Assembly: GCA_037447655.1 (NCBI GenBank)
Contig: JBBHKE010001968.1
Span: 1 to 64,000 of the forward strand
Reading direction: 5' to 3'
From: Zygnema cylindricum
Lineage: Eukaryota; Streptophyta; Zygnematophyceae; Zygnematales; Zygnemataceae
DNA length: 64,000 bases
This document shows, one piece after another, positions 23,945 to 35,500 of the stretch (position 1 is its first letter; every line of letters starts with the position of its first letter). Under the pieces are notes generated by a model. The model had not been told where the DNA came from. It did not search any database and worked only from the letters and a program-made list of their open reading frames with translations. The position numbers and the translations under genes are program-made.

Positions 23945-24932
23945 TGTTATTTTTGGAAAGCTTTAAGTCTCAACAAATTTATAGGACGACGGAATAATAG
24001 ATCTATAGGGAAATGCGTCGTCATTTGAAGCACATTGTAGGTTTTTGAATGGTACCAACACCAGCATTGGAGCAACGCAGCTGCGACGCAGATGGAACAA
24101 GCGCGGCTACAGTCATTTTTGATATGGTACGTACGGACGAACGCAGCCTGCGACACAACGAGACAAACGCAACTTCGGATATTTTGGTATATGACAACGC
24201 AGTTGCTACGCAAAAAGACAAACGCAGCTGCGGCTATTTTTGGTATGGGACAACACAGTTGCTACGAAGCTGCGGATATTTGAATGTGATCAAAAATTGG
24301 ACTACGCTGCTACGGATGATATGAATCAAGTCAACGGACGAGACTCATAAGGGAATAATTAAGTGACTTGATGACATATGTTTTGCAACTGCCAAATGGA
24401 CGTACCCAGACAATTGTCACTAAGCCAAGCGACAAGTATTTGAACAAATCACGTGTATAGGATTCTCAGTAATATTGATTGTATAGTGATAGATTAGTTT
24501 TAGCGTGATTGGGAGCACTTAGACCTTAGTGGCAGTTTAGTTCTTTTGGACGTATCTTTTAGGAACACTTATATCGGCACTACAACATTATGTAGTAGGA
24601 CAACTGAGTGAAGAATATAAGACTTAGGACGTACAACATTTTATGTATCTAGACTTGCAGGCCGTGTAATTTGCAAACTGTTTTAAGGAAACTTCTGAGT
24701 TGCATATCTTAGTGTATGTTGGATCAATTGTGCTGAAACTTTAGGAGTTATCAGACTTTGTCATACATTGTACTGTGGTATAGTTTGAAGCAGGTTAGAC
24801 CTTTGTGTCCACTTTATTGAGCTGTAGAAAACAGCTGTTTGATAGGATTCTTGGTAAGCTTCTGTGGTGAACTATGTCTACTTCTACTACTACTGCTTCT
24901 GCTCTACCTACTCCAGTGGTCGTAGAACAACA
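23945..24932 (+). repeat. 5' LTR of copia element C
   Basis: Starts TGTTATTTTTGG, ends GTAGAACAACA. It includes the gag ATG (24,874) and the first 59 coding bases. At 24,070-24,270 it has several degenerate copies of a ~55-bp unit containing the palindrome CGCAGCTGCG or variants of it. Confidence 0.88.
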
Positions 24933-25864
24933 GGTTATGGGCCTGTCATCAAGAATTCTTATCTTCTCGGGGGAAAAATACACTTATTGGGCGGATATGG
25001 TGGAGACACACTTTGAAAATGTTAACCTTTTAGATATTTTGGATGGTTCACTAGCAGAAACGGATTTGTCTTGGTCAAAGAAAAATTTGCAAGCTCGGTC
25101 GATTTTGAAATTCTGTATCTCAAAAGAATTGTCTATGTCACGGATAAAAATGAAAAAGGCGATCGATATCTGGAAATCTCTCAGGGATGATTTTGAAAAG
25201 GCTAATGTTCAAGAAGAACTATTTTTGGCTGGACGAAGTTGGGACTACAAATACACAAGTGGAACAATGGCAAAATATTGTAACAAATTTCGAATACTAA
25301 TAGATTCTTATGCTTGTGCAGGTGGATCTTTTCCTCGGTTTCAGCAAGCTGCTTTGGCAATGAGAGGTCTTCTTACTACTATGAAATCACAGTCTGATAG
25401 ACTGAAACAGAAAGATAAAGCTAGCTGGACACTATAGTTAGCTATTAATTTGATATTAGAAGAGGAAATAGATTCTAAAATTCTTAATGGTGAAAAGCAA
25501 GTAGAGGCATTTAGCACTGAATTTGACAAAAAACCTCAGTTTAATCAGCAGAGAAATCAGAATCAGTTTAGACAGTTTAATCAAAGAGGAAAATAGATAA
25601 TCTTTGAATGCTTGTTTTAATTGTGATGAAAAGGGTCATGGATATAAATTTTGTCCTAAGCTGAAGAAAGATAATGAAACAGGTCTGCACAGGCATGGAT
25701 GGCAACAGAGTCAATTTCATCAAGGCTTCACGGGATCATCACAACGAAAAGATGCACTCTTTTCGACGTCTTTATCTCATCAAGACGAGTCTCTTTCACT
25801 CTCTGACATGATCTATTTGCAATGGCGGCAGCAATGGAGGGCGCGAGAGACAATAGATGGATAA
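24874..25864 (+). pseudogene. copia gag with zinc knuckle, element C
   Basis: Gag opens with a Ser/Thr-rich leader encoded by the LTR, then the primer-binding-site-encoded VMGLSSRI and the family motif FSGEKYTYWADMVETHF. It runs to a stop at 25,438 (187 codons), continues after the stop, and a zinc knuckle CFNCDEKGHGYKFC (CX2CX4HX4C, intact) lies at 25,604-25,660 in another frame. Confidence 0.82.
24933..24945 (+). promoter_or_regulatory. primer-binding site of copia C (half-tRNA iMet type)
   Basis: GGTTATGGGCCTG follows the terminal CA of the LTR and matches 11 of 13 bases of the site in element D. It is translated as part of gag (VMGL). Confidence 0.75.
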
Positions 25865-27154
25865 TGGACACGGGAGCGTCGGCCCACATGTGCTAGAACA
25901 AGGCAGTTTTCAAAAATCTGAAATCAACACCGGAGAAAAATATCTACTATGCATGTGGAATGAGTGTGCAAACGCGGGGTGTAACTGATGTCTTCTAGCT
26001 AGTTGATGTAGAAGGCAAGGCAGTTAAGATAACTCTTCATAATGTTCTCTATGTACCAGATTTGGAGAAAATTTTGCTTTCAACTTCTTTGGTAGAAAAT
26101 AAAGGGTTTGAGGTCAATCTGAAACAGGACAGACATGTTATTAGCAAAAATGGAAAAATTGCAGTTACGGGAACTAGAGATGCCAGCAAAATGTATCGCA
26201 TGGATATGCCCGAGAATAAAGAAAATGATGTTTTGTATTCCGGTGCATTATCCTCAGATGAGCTATGGCATAAAAGGTTAGGCCATGTGAATTATGACAG
26301 TATGAAAAAGATAGTCAATGTTGGTAAAATATAAGGAGTCACTTTGTCAAATTAGTCACCTAAAATATGTGATGGCAGTGCATTAGGAAAAATACACAAA
26401 TTACCGTTTCCTCAAGAGTCTAAATATAAATCTACTAAACTTTTGCAACTCATTTAATTTAATGTTTTCGGCCCAGCAAAGGTACCATGTGCCAGAGGAT
26501 AAAATACATGGTTACATTTACAGATGACTTTTCGAGGTTCACTAAAGTCTACTTCTGAAGGACAAGAGTGAAGTCTTCACTCATTTTCAACACTACAAAG
26601 CGTCGGCGGAGAAACTACATGGTTTACCAATTGTGGAGCTCAGATCGGAAAATGGCGGAGAATATACGTCAAAAGAATTTGAAAACTTCTAACTCAACGA
26701 AGGTATGAGTCACAAACTGACTGTCCCATACTCTCCGGAACAGAATGGGGTCTCAGAAAGACTAAATAGAACTATCACAGAAAGCTCTAGGTCCATGCTT
26801 GCGGATAAAGACGTGGATCCGAAATTCTGGGTTGAGGCTCTAAATTGTGCAGTTTATATTAAAAATATGAGAGGATCAAGATCGGTAGATACTACTCTTT
26901 ACGAGATTCGGACAGGTAGTAAACCTGATGTTAGCCATTTCAAAGTCTTTCGTAGTCAATGCTTTATCTTGGATACGTCTAATACTAGATGGAAAATGGA
27001 ACTGAAGGGATTGTCGGGCATTTTGTTAGGATATGATGATCACTCTAAAGGTTATAGAGTCTTTGTTTTTAAGAGGCAAAAATTTATTGTAGCAAGAAAC
27101 ATTGTTCTCAAAGATGAACTAGACTCGATAGACTTATTTAAAATGACAGAGTAG
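25865..27154 (+). pseudogene. copia protease and integrase, element C
   Basis: The protease active site reads WIMDTGASAHMC then a stop (about 25,850-25,900), in a frame different from the zinc knuckle. 26,062-26,334 is GAG-pre-integrase (LWHKRLGHVNYDSMKK). The integrase core has several stops. 26,705-27,154 is an open integrase C-terminal part (PYSPEQNGVSERLNRTITES, GYDDHSKGYRVF). Confidence 0.8.
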
Positions 27155-27533
27155 CAAAAGCAGCAAAAAATACAATAATATGTCGTTTTAGATAACATCC
27201 ATAATACTGTCCCACGTATGCAATAGTAATAGCACAAGAGTTGGAACATAATCGGGCTCCTCACCACGTTCATTTCAAAGCGGAGCGTTAGCAGTCACTG
27301 CATACGGATCGCAACCAGCGCAACAAGCGCAATGTACAGGATCCGACAATTTTAACCTCGAAATTTTTGGGGGGAAGAAGATCCAGTAGCCACCTACAAA
27401 CAAGTTCTCACTTCGCCTACTCGACAGCCTCAGGGGAGCCTCTAACCATCCGAGAAGCCTTCTTATCACTGGAGCGGAATCACTGGATGGAGGTGGCAAA
27501 CGATGAAATGAAGTCGATCATGGAGGCTCAGAC

Positions 27534-29010
27534 ATGAAGCTTGTGGACCTTCCTCCGGATCGAAAAGCGAACGGCAACAAATGGGTATTCAAGGTCAAGT
27601 TAAATCTAGATAATACCATTGAACGATATAAGGCTAGACTTGTGGCAAAAGGGCATAATAAAAAGGAAAGAATTGATTTTGAAGAAACATTTTCTTCTGT
27701 TGTAAAATTTCACACAGTTAGGATTTTGCTATCTCTAGGTGCTATAGAAGATATGGAAATACATCAGATGGATGTAAAGACGGCCTTTTTGCATGGAAAA
27801 CTGGAGGAGACTATTTACATGCAGCAGTCTGAAATGTATACAGAACCAGGAAAATAACACTTAGTATGCAAACTGTTAAACTATTTGTACGGCCTAAAAC
27901 AGACCCTTAGGCAATGGAATCTAAAACTTGATCAATTTTTAACTAGCTTAGGATTTAAAAGGATAAGTTCTGATCACTCCGTCTATGTTTTAAAAGGTGA
28001 GGATGGAATAGTGTACATAGCGGTGTATGTAGATGATTTACTATTAATTAGCAAATCAATGGCTGAAATTAACAAAATTATAATTGCTTTAAACTCACGG
28101 TTTAAGATGAAACACCTCACTGAGGCAAAATATATTTTGGTATCCAAGTAGAGAGGAACAACAAAAACAGATTAACAAAATTGACTCAAAATGAGGCTAT
28201 TGGAAACATGTTAGGTGAACATGGAATGCGCGGGCAAAAGGATGTGTAACACCAACGGAGTTTCGACATAAGTTAGACGGGGAAGAAACAGAAACGGGTG
28301 TTATTGTCAGTGAAATTTTTGAGTCAAGGGAGGATGATCCTATGTCATTCATACCTTACAGACAGATAGAGGGAAGTTTAATAAATTTTTTGAACTGTAC
28401 CCGTCTTGACATTGCTGCAGCAATTGGGGTACTAAGCAGAAGTCTACAGAATCCGAGGAAATCTGACCTTGATGCAGCAAGAAGAGTTTTAAGATACTTG
28501 GCATGAACTAAAGACCTCAAACTCACACTAGGCGGGGGAGAATCGAAGCTACAAACATGGAGTGATGCAAGTTATGGCAACATGCCAAGTCGAAAATCCA
28601 CCACGGGATTCACTCTGCAAATTGGGAACAAGACTTGCTCTTGGAGCAGCAAACTTCACAAGGTCACGGCAAAATCAACAATAAAGTTAGAATATATGGC
28701 AGCGAGCTCGGCCCTCAAAGAACTCTTATGGGTGAAATCCATGTTGCAAGAATTTGGATACATGCAGGTTGGTTCACAGGTGATTTGGTGTGATAACCAG
28801 GCTGCCATTGCCATTGCTTCTAACCCGAGTCACCACTTCAAAAGCAAGCACATAGATATAAGATTACACTTTGTAAGAGAAAATGTGTTCTCTAGAGTGA
28901 TTAATTTATGTTATTTGCCAGATGCTAAAATGATTGCAGATATGCTCACTAAAGCTCTTCTTGCTCCTAAGTTGAAGTATTGTACGGATGCAGTGGGATT
29001 AAGTGAATAG
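27534..29010 (+). pseudogene. copia reverse transcriptase and RNase H, element C
   Basis: 27,534-27,857 carries RT N-terminal motifs (NKWVFKVKLNLDNTIERYK, MEIHQMDVKTAFLHGKLE). 27,885-28,151 carries YGLKQTLRQW and the catalytic AVYVDDLLLISK. 28,582-29,010 is RNase H (TGFTLQIGNKTCSWSSKL, WCDNQAAIAIASNPSHH, KHIDIRLHFVREN) ending in a normal copia C-terminus. Frameshifts divide the pieces. About 27,155-27,530 is a degraded linker. Confidence 0.82.
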
Positions 29011-29171
29011 CTAAGTTGCTCCACTGTTATACTGCTATGCTGCGCTAGTCCAACAACGGGGATGTAGTGGGACTAGGTGACTTGCTAAATTGCTACGTTG
29101 CTATACTGCGATGCTGCGCTAGTTCGACATCGTAGCTGCATTGGCATACTGAGTCTAAAGCTTTAGAGGAG

Positions 29172-30156
29172 TGTTGTTTTTGGAAAGCTTTAAGTCTCAA
29201 CAAATTTATAGGACGGCGAAAAATAGATCCATAGGGACACGCGTCGTCACTTGAAGAACATTACAAGTTTTTGAATGGTACCATAACCAGCATTGGAACA
29301 ACGCAGCTGCGACGCAGATGGAACAAGCGCAGCTGCGGTTATTTTAGATATGGTCCGTACGGACGAACGCAACCTGCGACACAACGGGACAAACGCAGCT
29401 GCGGATATTTTGGTATGGGACAACGCAGTTGCTACGCAACAAGACAAACGCAGCTGCGGCTATTTTTCGTATGGGGCAACACAGCAGCTACGAAGCTGCG
29501 GATATTTGAATGTGATCAGGAATTGGACTGCGCTGCTACGGTTGATATGAATCAAGTCAACGGATGAGATTCATAAGGGAATAATTAAGTGACTTGTTGA
29601 CATATGTTTTGCAACAGCCGGATGGACGTACCCAGACAATTGTCACTAAGCCAAGCGACAAGTATTTGAACAAATCACTTGTATAGGATTCGATTCTCAA
29701 TAATGTTGAGTGTACAGTGATAGATTAGTTTTAGCGTGATTAGGAGCACTTAGACCTTAGTGGCAGTTTAGTTCTTTTGGACGTATCTTTTAGGAACACT
29801 TGTATCGGCGGTACAGCACTATGTAGTAGGACAAATGAGTGAAGAGTATAAGACTTAGGAGGTATAACAATTTATGTATCCAGACTTCCAGACTGTGTAG
29901 ACTAGTTTTGGGAAACTTATGAGTTGCATATCTTAGTGTATGTTGGTTCAATTGTGCTGAAACTTTGGGAGTTGTCAAACTTTGTGATACACTAAACTGT
30001 GGTATAGTTTGTAGCAGTTTGGACCGTTGTGTCAACTTTATTGAGCCGTAAAAAGCAGCTGTCTGATAGGATTCTTGGTAAGCTTCTGTGGTGAATCATG
30101 TGTACTTCTACTACTACTGTTGCTGCTCCACCTGCTCTAGTGGTCGTAGAACAACA
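29172..30156 (+). repeat. 3' LTR of copia element C
   Basis: Starts TGTTGTTTTTGG and ends GTAGAACAACA. Near-identical in length to the 5' LTR and roughly 90% similar by eye. It includes a copy of the gag start region (ATG at about 30,098), confirming the LTR boundary inside gag. Confidence 0.88.
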
Positions 30157-30599
30157 AGGTCATGTTAATTTATTTGGTAAATAAGTAGTTTTTAAGAGAC
30201 CACTCCCATAGTGAAGGCTCCTAGTAACACACATATTACATTACAATTTGAAGGTATTTTATGTAATTATACAATATTTCGTGGTTTAGAGTATATATAT
30301 TCCCTTTTTAACACAATTTTACCCTTAATTTTTGCTTTTTTTTAAGCGGCCAAGATCTATTAAGTTCACTTGTCATGCTAACTACACGCAACAATGTTGA
30401 AACAAAGTGTCAGGTGGACGTGTTATACGGATACAAACTTATTGCTCAACTTTATTCTTTATAAATTGAATATTAAATGGCTAGAACATGTTGAAAACTT
30501 CTCTAATAAGCGTAAATGACATTCTAATGTAAACAACACTACTTTATAATTTTGGGTAAAAAATGTTGAAACAAGATTGGTGCATTAAAAAATTGTCAT

Positions 30600-30930
30600 T
30601 CTGGAAGACTATTCTCGACTCTCTTAATTTACTTGAACATAAATAAAGATGATTCTTTTTATGCCTTCAAAGAGTGGCATGTGATGGTTGGGTTGTAGAG
30701 CGAGAGCAAATCAAAATCGATTTACTCAGATAATGATAGAGAATTCGTGGTTTTAGGAGGGTGTTCTAAGAAATGGGGATTAAGGAAACATTTTATCGCT
30801 CCTCGTTCTCTTTAAGTAAAAAGATTGGTTGAGGAAAAACATAACCTTATCGGAACTGGTGAGATCTACGTTTCATACCACCAATCGCAATATTTTATTG
30901 TAGGGGGATGCTTTCCATGTGACAATTCAT
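30600..30930 (+). pseudogene. decayed copia integrase fragment
   Basis: Across shifting frames the integrase core order can be followed: EDYSRL (usually DDYSR), FKEWH, then SDNDREF (usually SDNGGEF), then GL-KHFIAPRS, where the usual text is the aPxtPQQNG region. Stops and frameshifts are dense. It is older than element C. The surrounding 30,157-30,600 and 30,930-31,290 show nothing else that I recognise. Confidence 0.5.
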
Positions 30931-31299
30931 ATTTTTGATTAGAGACTTACATCGATCTCTGTTGACTAAATTACTTATAAGTCGTGATATGGGGAAAAAC
31001 CCGAGCTTCCATCACCTATAGATTTGGTGTTACTGTGCGACCACCTACGAGGAGCAATTGAAGCGAAGAGAGAAATTTGCAGCAAAAAGCTGACCCGATA
31101 TCCTTCAAGGATACAATGTAAAAAACATAAGACGACAACTTACTGTATATCCTAAAGTTCGAAGATGACGCAAATTGTACTCTACATTTTTGCTCTTTCT
31201 TTGTACGGTTGTAGCTTTAGCTGTACGGTGCTAAATTTTTGAGGAAAACAACAGAAAAAAACCCCTTACTTAGCCACATGGGGCCTTATCCTGAAAAAT

Positions 31300-31570
31300 G
31301 GCAAATAACAAAGGGCAAAGAACAAATAACAAAAGGCGAATGTTTAACGACGAATAATAAACGGCAAGCAAAAAACAAAACGACGAATGACAAACGGCCA
31401 ATGACAAACTGCGAATAACAAACTGCAAATAATAAACTACATATAACAAACTGCAAAAAACAAACGGCGAATATCGAATGCCGAATAACAAACGGCGAAT
31501 ATCAAACGATAGATAACAAACGGCAGGTATTAAGCGACATAGAACAAACGGCTAATAACAAGAAACAACC
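31300..31570. repeat. short tandem repeat, ~15 bp unit
   Basis: Imperfect copies of AATAACAAACGGCGA repeated about 17 times, then decaying into CTGCAAACT-type words up to about 31,760. The interval 31,760-32,355 is non-coding, with a pyrimidine-rich run at 32,170-32,250. Confidence 0.7.
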
Positions 31571-32355
31571 TTGCAAACAGAAGCCGTAAACTCCAAACGC
31601 CAAAGTGCAATTTACAATCTGAAAGTGTGCACATTACAAGGTGCACACTGCAGATTGAACTAGAGCTTGTAAACTGCAATCTGTAAAGCTTTCACATCTG
31701 AATTCCAAACAAAGAGTAGACTTGAAACTCAATACTGCAAACTAGAAACTGCAAATTTCTACATCCAGTTTCAATAACATGGACGATTACCAAATCATAC
31801 TTGTTATCTCACTTTTAAAATACTAGAAAATTATTTGTTTTATTGCCTTCTCTTTCAACAACTTCTCTCGAAGGCATGCTTGTAAGTTGATAATCACATT
31901 GAAATGATTATATGAACGCTTTTCACATCCGTTTTTAAAATGGTATTTTTTTTATTTTTTTTTTGCAAGTCTTTAATTAAATTATATTCTGGGCTTAAGA
32001 AAACAGGTTAACATGTTCTTACATTATGCAATACTACATGAAAATTTGAAAAATCAATACATCCGATTGTAAATTAAAAACTGCAATAAATCTTGTTGAA
32101 AAAGAATTCTCCTTGTGTGGTCGGAAATTTTCATGTCTAAAAAAAAAGAATTCTCTTAAAAGTACGAGTTTGTAACTTCCCTCGTCCTCTCTCCCTCCTT
32201 TCTTCCTTCTCTCTCGTCCTCTCTCCCTCCTTCCTTCCCCTCTCACGTTCCATATTCTAATAGTTGTCCTCGACGAATTCTTCAATAGTGAGTCTATAAT
32301 CTTTCCAATGTTAATCCAAAAACCTCACATCCAATCCCTTTGATCTTCACTGCTC

Positions 32356-32571
32356 TTAGTTTAGACACTTTTTTGGAACGCAAATTCGACTCATAAGTTT
32401 AAGTTTTCTATCTGTGCAAGCAAAACTATTTAAGGTTTTGAACGTTTTTCCGGTGTTCGCAAAATAGTCTGTTTTTACGCTTTTGCAGTTATCCGTTTGT
32501 CTTCTGACGCAGGACGTAAATTTGCAACTCTCTTGGATCGTACCAACCGAATAGACGGACTTCAAACATAT
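32356..32571 (-). CDS. tail A exon 6: Cys-rich C-terminus
   Basis: 72 codons including stop TAA, acceptor TTTTTGCAG. Seven Cys, basic, ending SRICVPKKCLN. Pattern shared with the last exon of tail B (58,180-58,440), including DNC/DSC, an aromatic-C in the middle and IC-PK-C near the end. No family recognised. Confidence 0.7.
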   Translation of the reverse strand: MCLKSVYSVGTIQESCKFTSCVRRQTDNCKSVKTDYFANTGKTFKTLNSFACTDRKLKLMSRICVPKKCLN

Positions 32572-35500
32572 CTGCAAAAAGGTTTGAAGAAAAACAAAAA
32601 AAAAGCGAGAGAGAGATGGAGAAGGGGAGAGAGAGGAAAGGAGAGGTTTACTACCAATTTTAAAAAACCAAAAATTTATCTAAAGTTCCTGATTTTTTTT
32701 TGACTTTGATTTTCTTTTTTTTTATATAGGAAATGAACATGGCATGAACTTTAAATGTTGAGTTAATTAATCTTAGTTGTAGTTGTAACTACATTTTGTA
32801 TGAGTAAAACAATGACAAGTTTGGGAAAAAATAATTTTCTTTTCCCAGTTTTCTAAATAAAACTACGATTCGAAAAAATTTCGCCTCCGTTCTTGTATAA
32901 TTTCCGTAAATTTCGGAATTGTGAAAAAAAAACTAAAGAATAAAATAAGTATCTGAAGGTGGATTTGTTTGGACCATTTTTGGCCTGTTACGGAAATTTT
33001 GTTTTGTTTCTTTTTAAATTGGTTTGCTTTCGACCTTCTTTTGACAAATAAAACGTTATGGGAAGTGAAAGTCCTTTTTATTTTTATTGTTAGCTCGAAA
33101 ATGAAGCCAAATTTAAGCTCCTTAGATTAATAAGTTTCAAGCCGTTTGCCTGAAATCTCAGTTTTTTTCCAACTAAAATAACAAAAAACCCGTTGGACAC
33201 AACTCGAGTAGGTTCGCTTGCGTATCATTGTTAATTATACTAATATGCTAATACCCATCTGTAATATAATCGTTTTTATGAAATATCTTCTGTTGTTATT
33301 GATATGCTAAAACCCATTTGTGATATATATGGGTTCATGAAGTATCTTTTTTGTATCTTAACATGCAAAATAATACACATTTAAAATAGAAAAGGGTTTA
33401 TGAAAACCTTAAGCTGTACACTAACAGGCTAATAAAATTTATTTTTGTATGGTAAACCGCGAATCGTTATTACTGTTGATAACAATAATTCAGCTTCCTT
33501 GAATTTGACCCTCGAACCTAAAACAGAATTAATAATTTTATTTTTGCGTTTACACTAATATAGGTATGGTGTAATTAGTGTCAATCATTCTAATTTGGGC
33601 AATTATCAAATAGTGTAGTGCACGAAATGTGTCAGTCCGTACTACAACTGCTCATTATTTCGTACTTAGGAGTGTCAGATAACGTAGTCGACACGGGAAA
33701 GTGAGTGCGTCAAAAAGGGAAAACTCACTCAGATTTGATTCCTAGTAATAAAGACAATGGAAAATCTCGCGAACCTGTTCTCGCATTTTCAAACGTCGAT
33801 TATTTAAACACAGGCTAGATGGGCTACAATATGGGAATGTGTATCAAAATTAGTGTTACATGTATAAATTAGCGTTAATTTTTGTTGGCATTGGTCCCTT
33901 GAACCTATAATTGCGTTAATGACATTATTTTTTTCTTCACTCGAATAATATCTTTACACAAATAGCAATTCACAACGTATTATGCTAATGCCCATTAGTA
34001 AAATATTTTGGTTTATCAGATACCCCTCGCTATGTATTCATATGTTAATACCCGTTTCAGAAGGGTTCATGAAATATGTATTTTTGTATTTTGATACGGT
34101 AATACCCATTTGTAAAAAAACATGAATTTAGGAGCTACCTCTTGTTCTGGGGGTTGAACTCCATTGGAATTGATAGGATCGATAGGGGTAAACAATTTTC
34201 CACAGTATACTCCAGGATTGAGCCAATAAAATTGAGTTATATTACCCGTAAAATTTGTATTTATTATAGAAGTGCACGTTTGTCCTTTCTGTACGGAAAA
34301 GGATTTCACACAAGGTCCGGGATTGACTGCGTCTCCCCTTATGATGCAAACCTGAAAAGGTTTTTTTTGTTAAAAAACTTGAACAAAACAAAATTAAAAG
34401 ATGATGTAAACTGAAAAGGTTTTTGGAAAAGTTTATTTCAGAGATGTTTACCTTACAATTTGTTGTTTGGAAAATGGTTTAGCATGGATAATTTTCTCAT
34501 AAAACGTACTAGCTGGATTTTGTTTCTAGTTCTCAGCTGGATTAAAAATTTGAATTGAAACTTTAATATGTACAAGTTCTGCCTTCCTACATTGTTATAA
34601 ATGGACATCGCAATTGGTATATAAGAAAGCAAAAAAAAAAACATAAGTGGTTGAATATTGAAAATAAGGGCAATCTACAACAATTATTTTGCAAAAGGAA
34701 GTTTAGGGTACAATACTTGTTGAAAAATCTGGAGTTGAGAGCAATTGAGACTCGGATTTGGGGATCCGCTTCCATTGAGAGATCGTATGTTAAAAATGTT
34801 TGAGATTGACAAACACGTATCATTCTTTAAAAAAAAAAACAGATTTTTTACATATGATATGAAACAAAAATAGTTAGAGACAGGTAAAAAAAAGGGAGAA
34901 AGAAGATAAGCTCATTAAGTTTTGATTTTACTCATGTTTTATTAATGTTCATGCTTTTGTAGGCATTTTTTTCTTGATTTACTTCAACAACAACAAAAAC
35001 ACAAGAGTAGTGTTTTTATTTTTTAAACTGTGCGTTACTAAAACATCATACTTTTTGTTTTGCCCACCATTTGCATATAAGATTTTTTCAGTGGTTTTAC
35101 CCAATTTTTCAATCAAAATTGTAAAGGTTACATAAGACATGAGATAGTGAAACACGGAAAAATAAAATTAATATACATATATTTATAGACATGTTTTAAA
35201 ATAGTTTTTCATTGGCTCTTAAGGGATTTTACCTCTTGTACGGCATAAGTTAAGGAACAATTCTGGCCTTTAGTGACGTCCACAATCGTATTCGCTTTTA
35301 AAAATTGCGTACAATCCAATCCCTGTATGTTGGATAAAGTCATAAAATGATTTCAAATCAATTCCAAAATCAACTTAATTGATTCATATCAATGTCAAAA
35401 CTGAAAAGAAAACCACACAACCAATAACAACAATGATGATGACAACAACAACAATAAGGACGACCACCGCACCAACAACAGCAATGATGGGGCGTCAGAA

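Larger units (their letters stand above)
23945..30156 (+). mobile_element. Ty1/copia retrotransposon C
   Basis: 6.2-kb plus-strand element of a different lineage from A, B, D and Q. Two LTRs of 988 and 985 bp, a primer-binding site GGTTATGGGCCTG at 24,933, gag, zinc knuckle, protease, integrase, RT and RNase H in copia order, and a polypurine run AGAGGAG before the 3' LTR. Coding regions have many stops. Flanking 5-mers (TAAGC and AGGTC) do not match. Confidence 0.88.
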
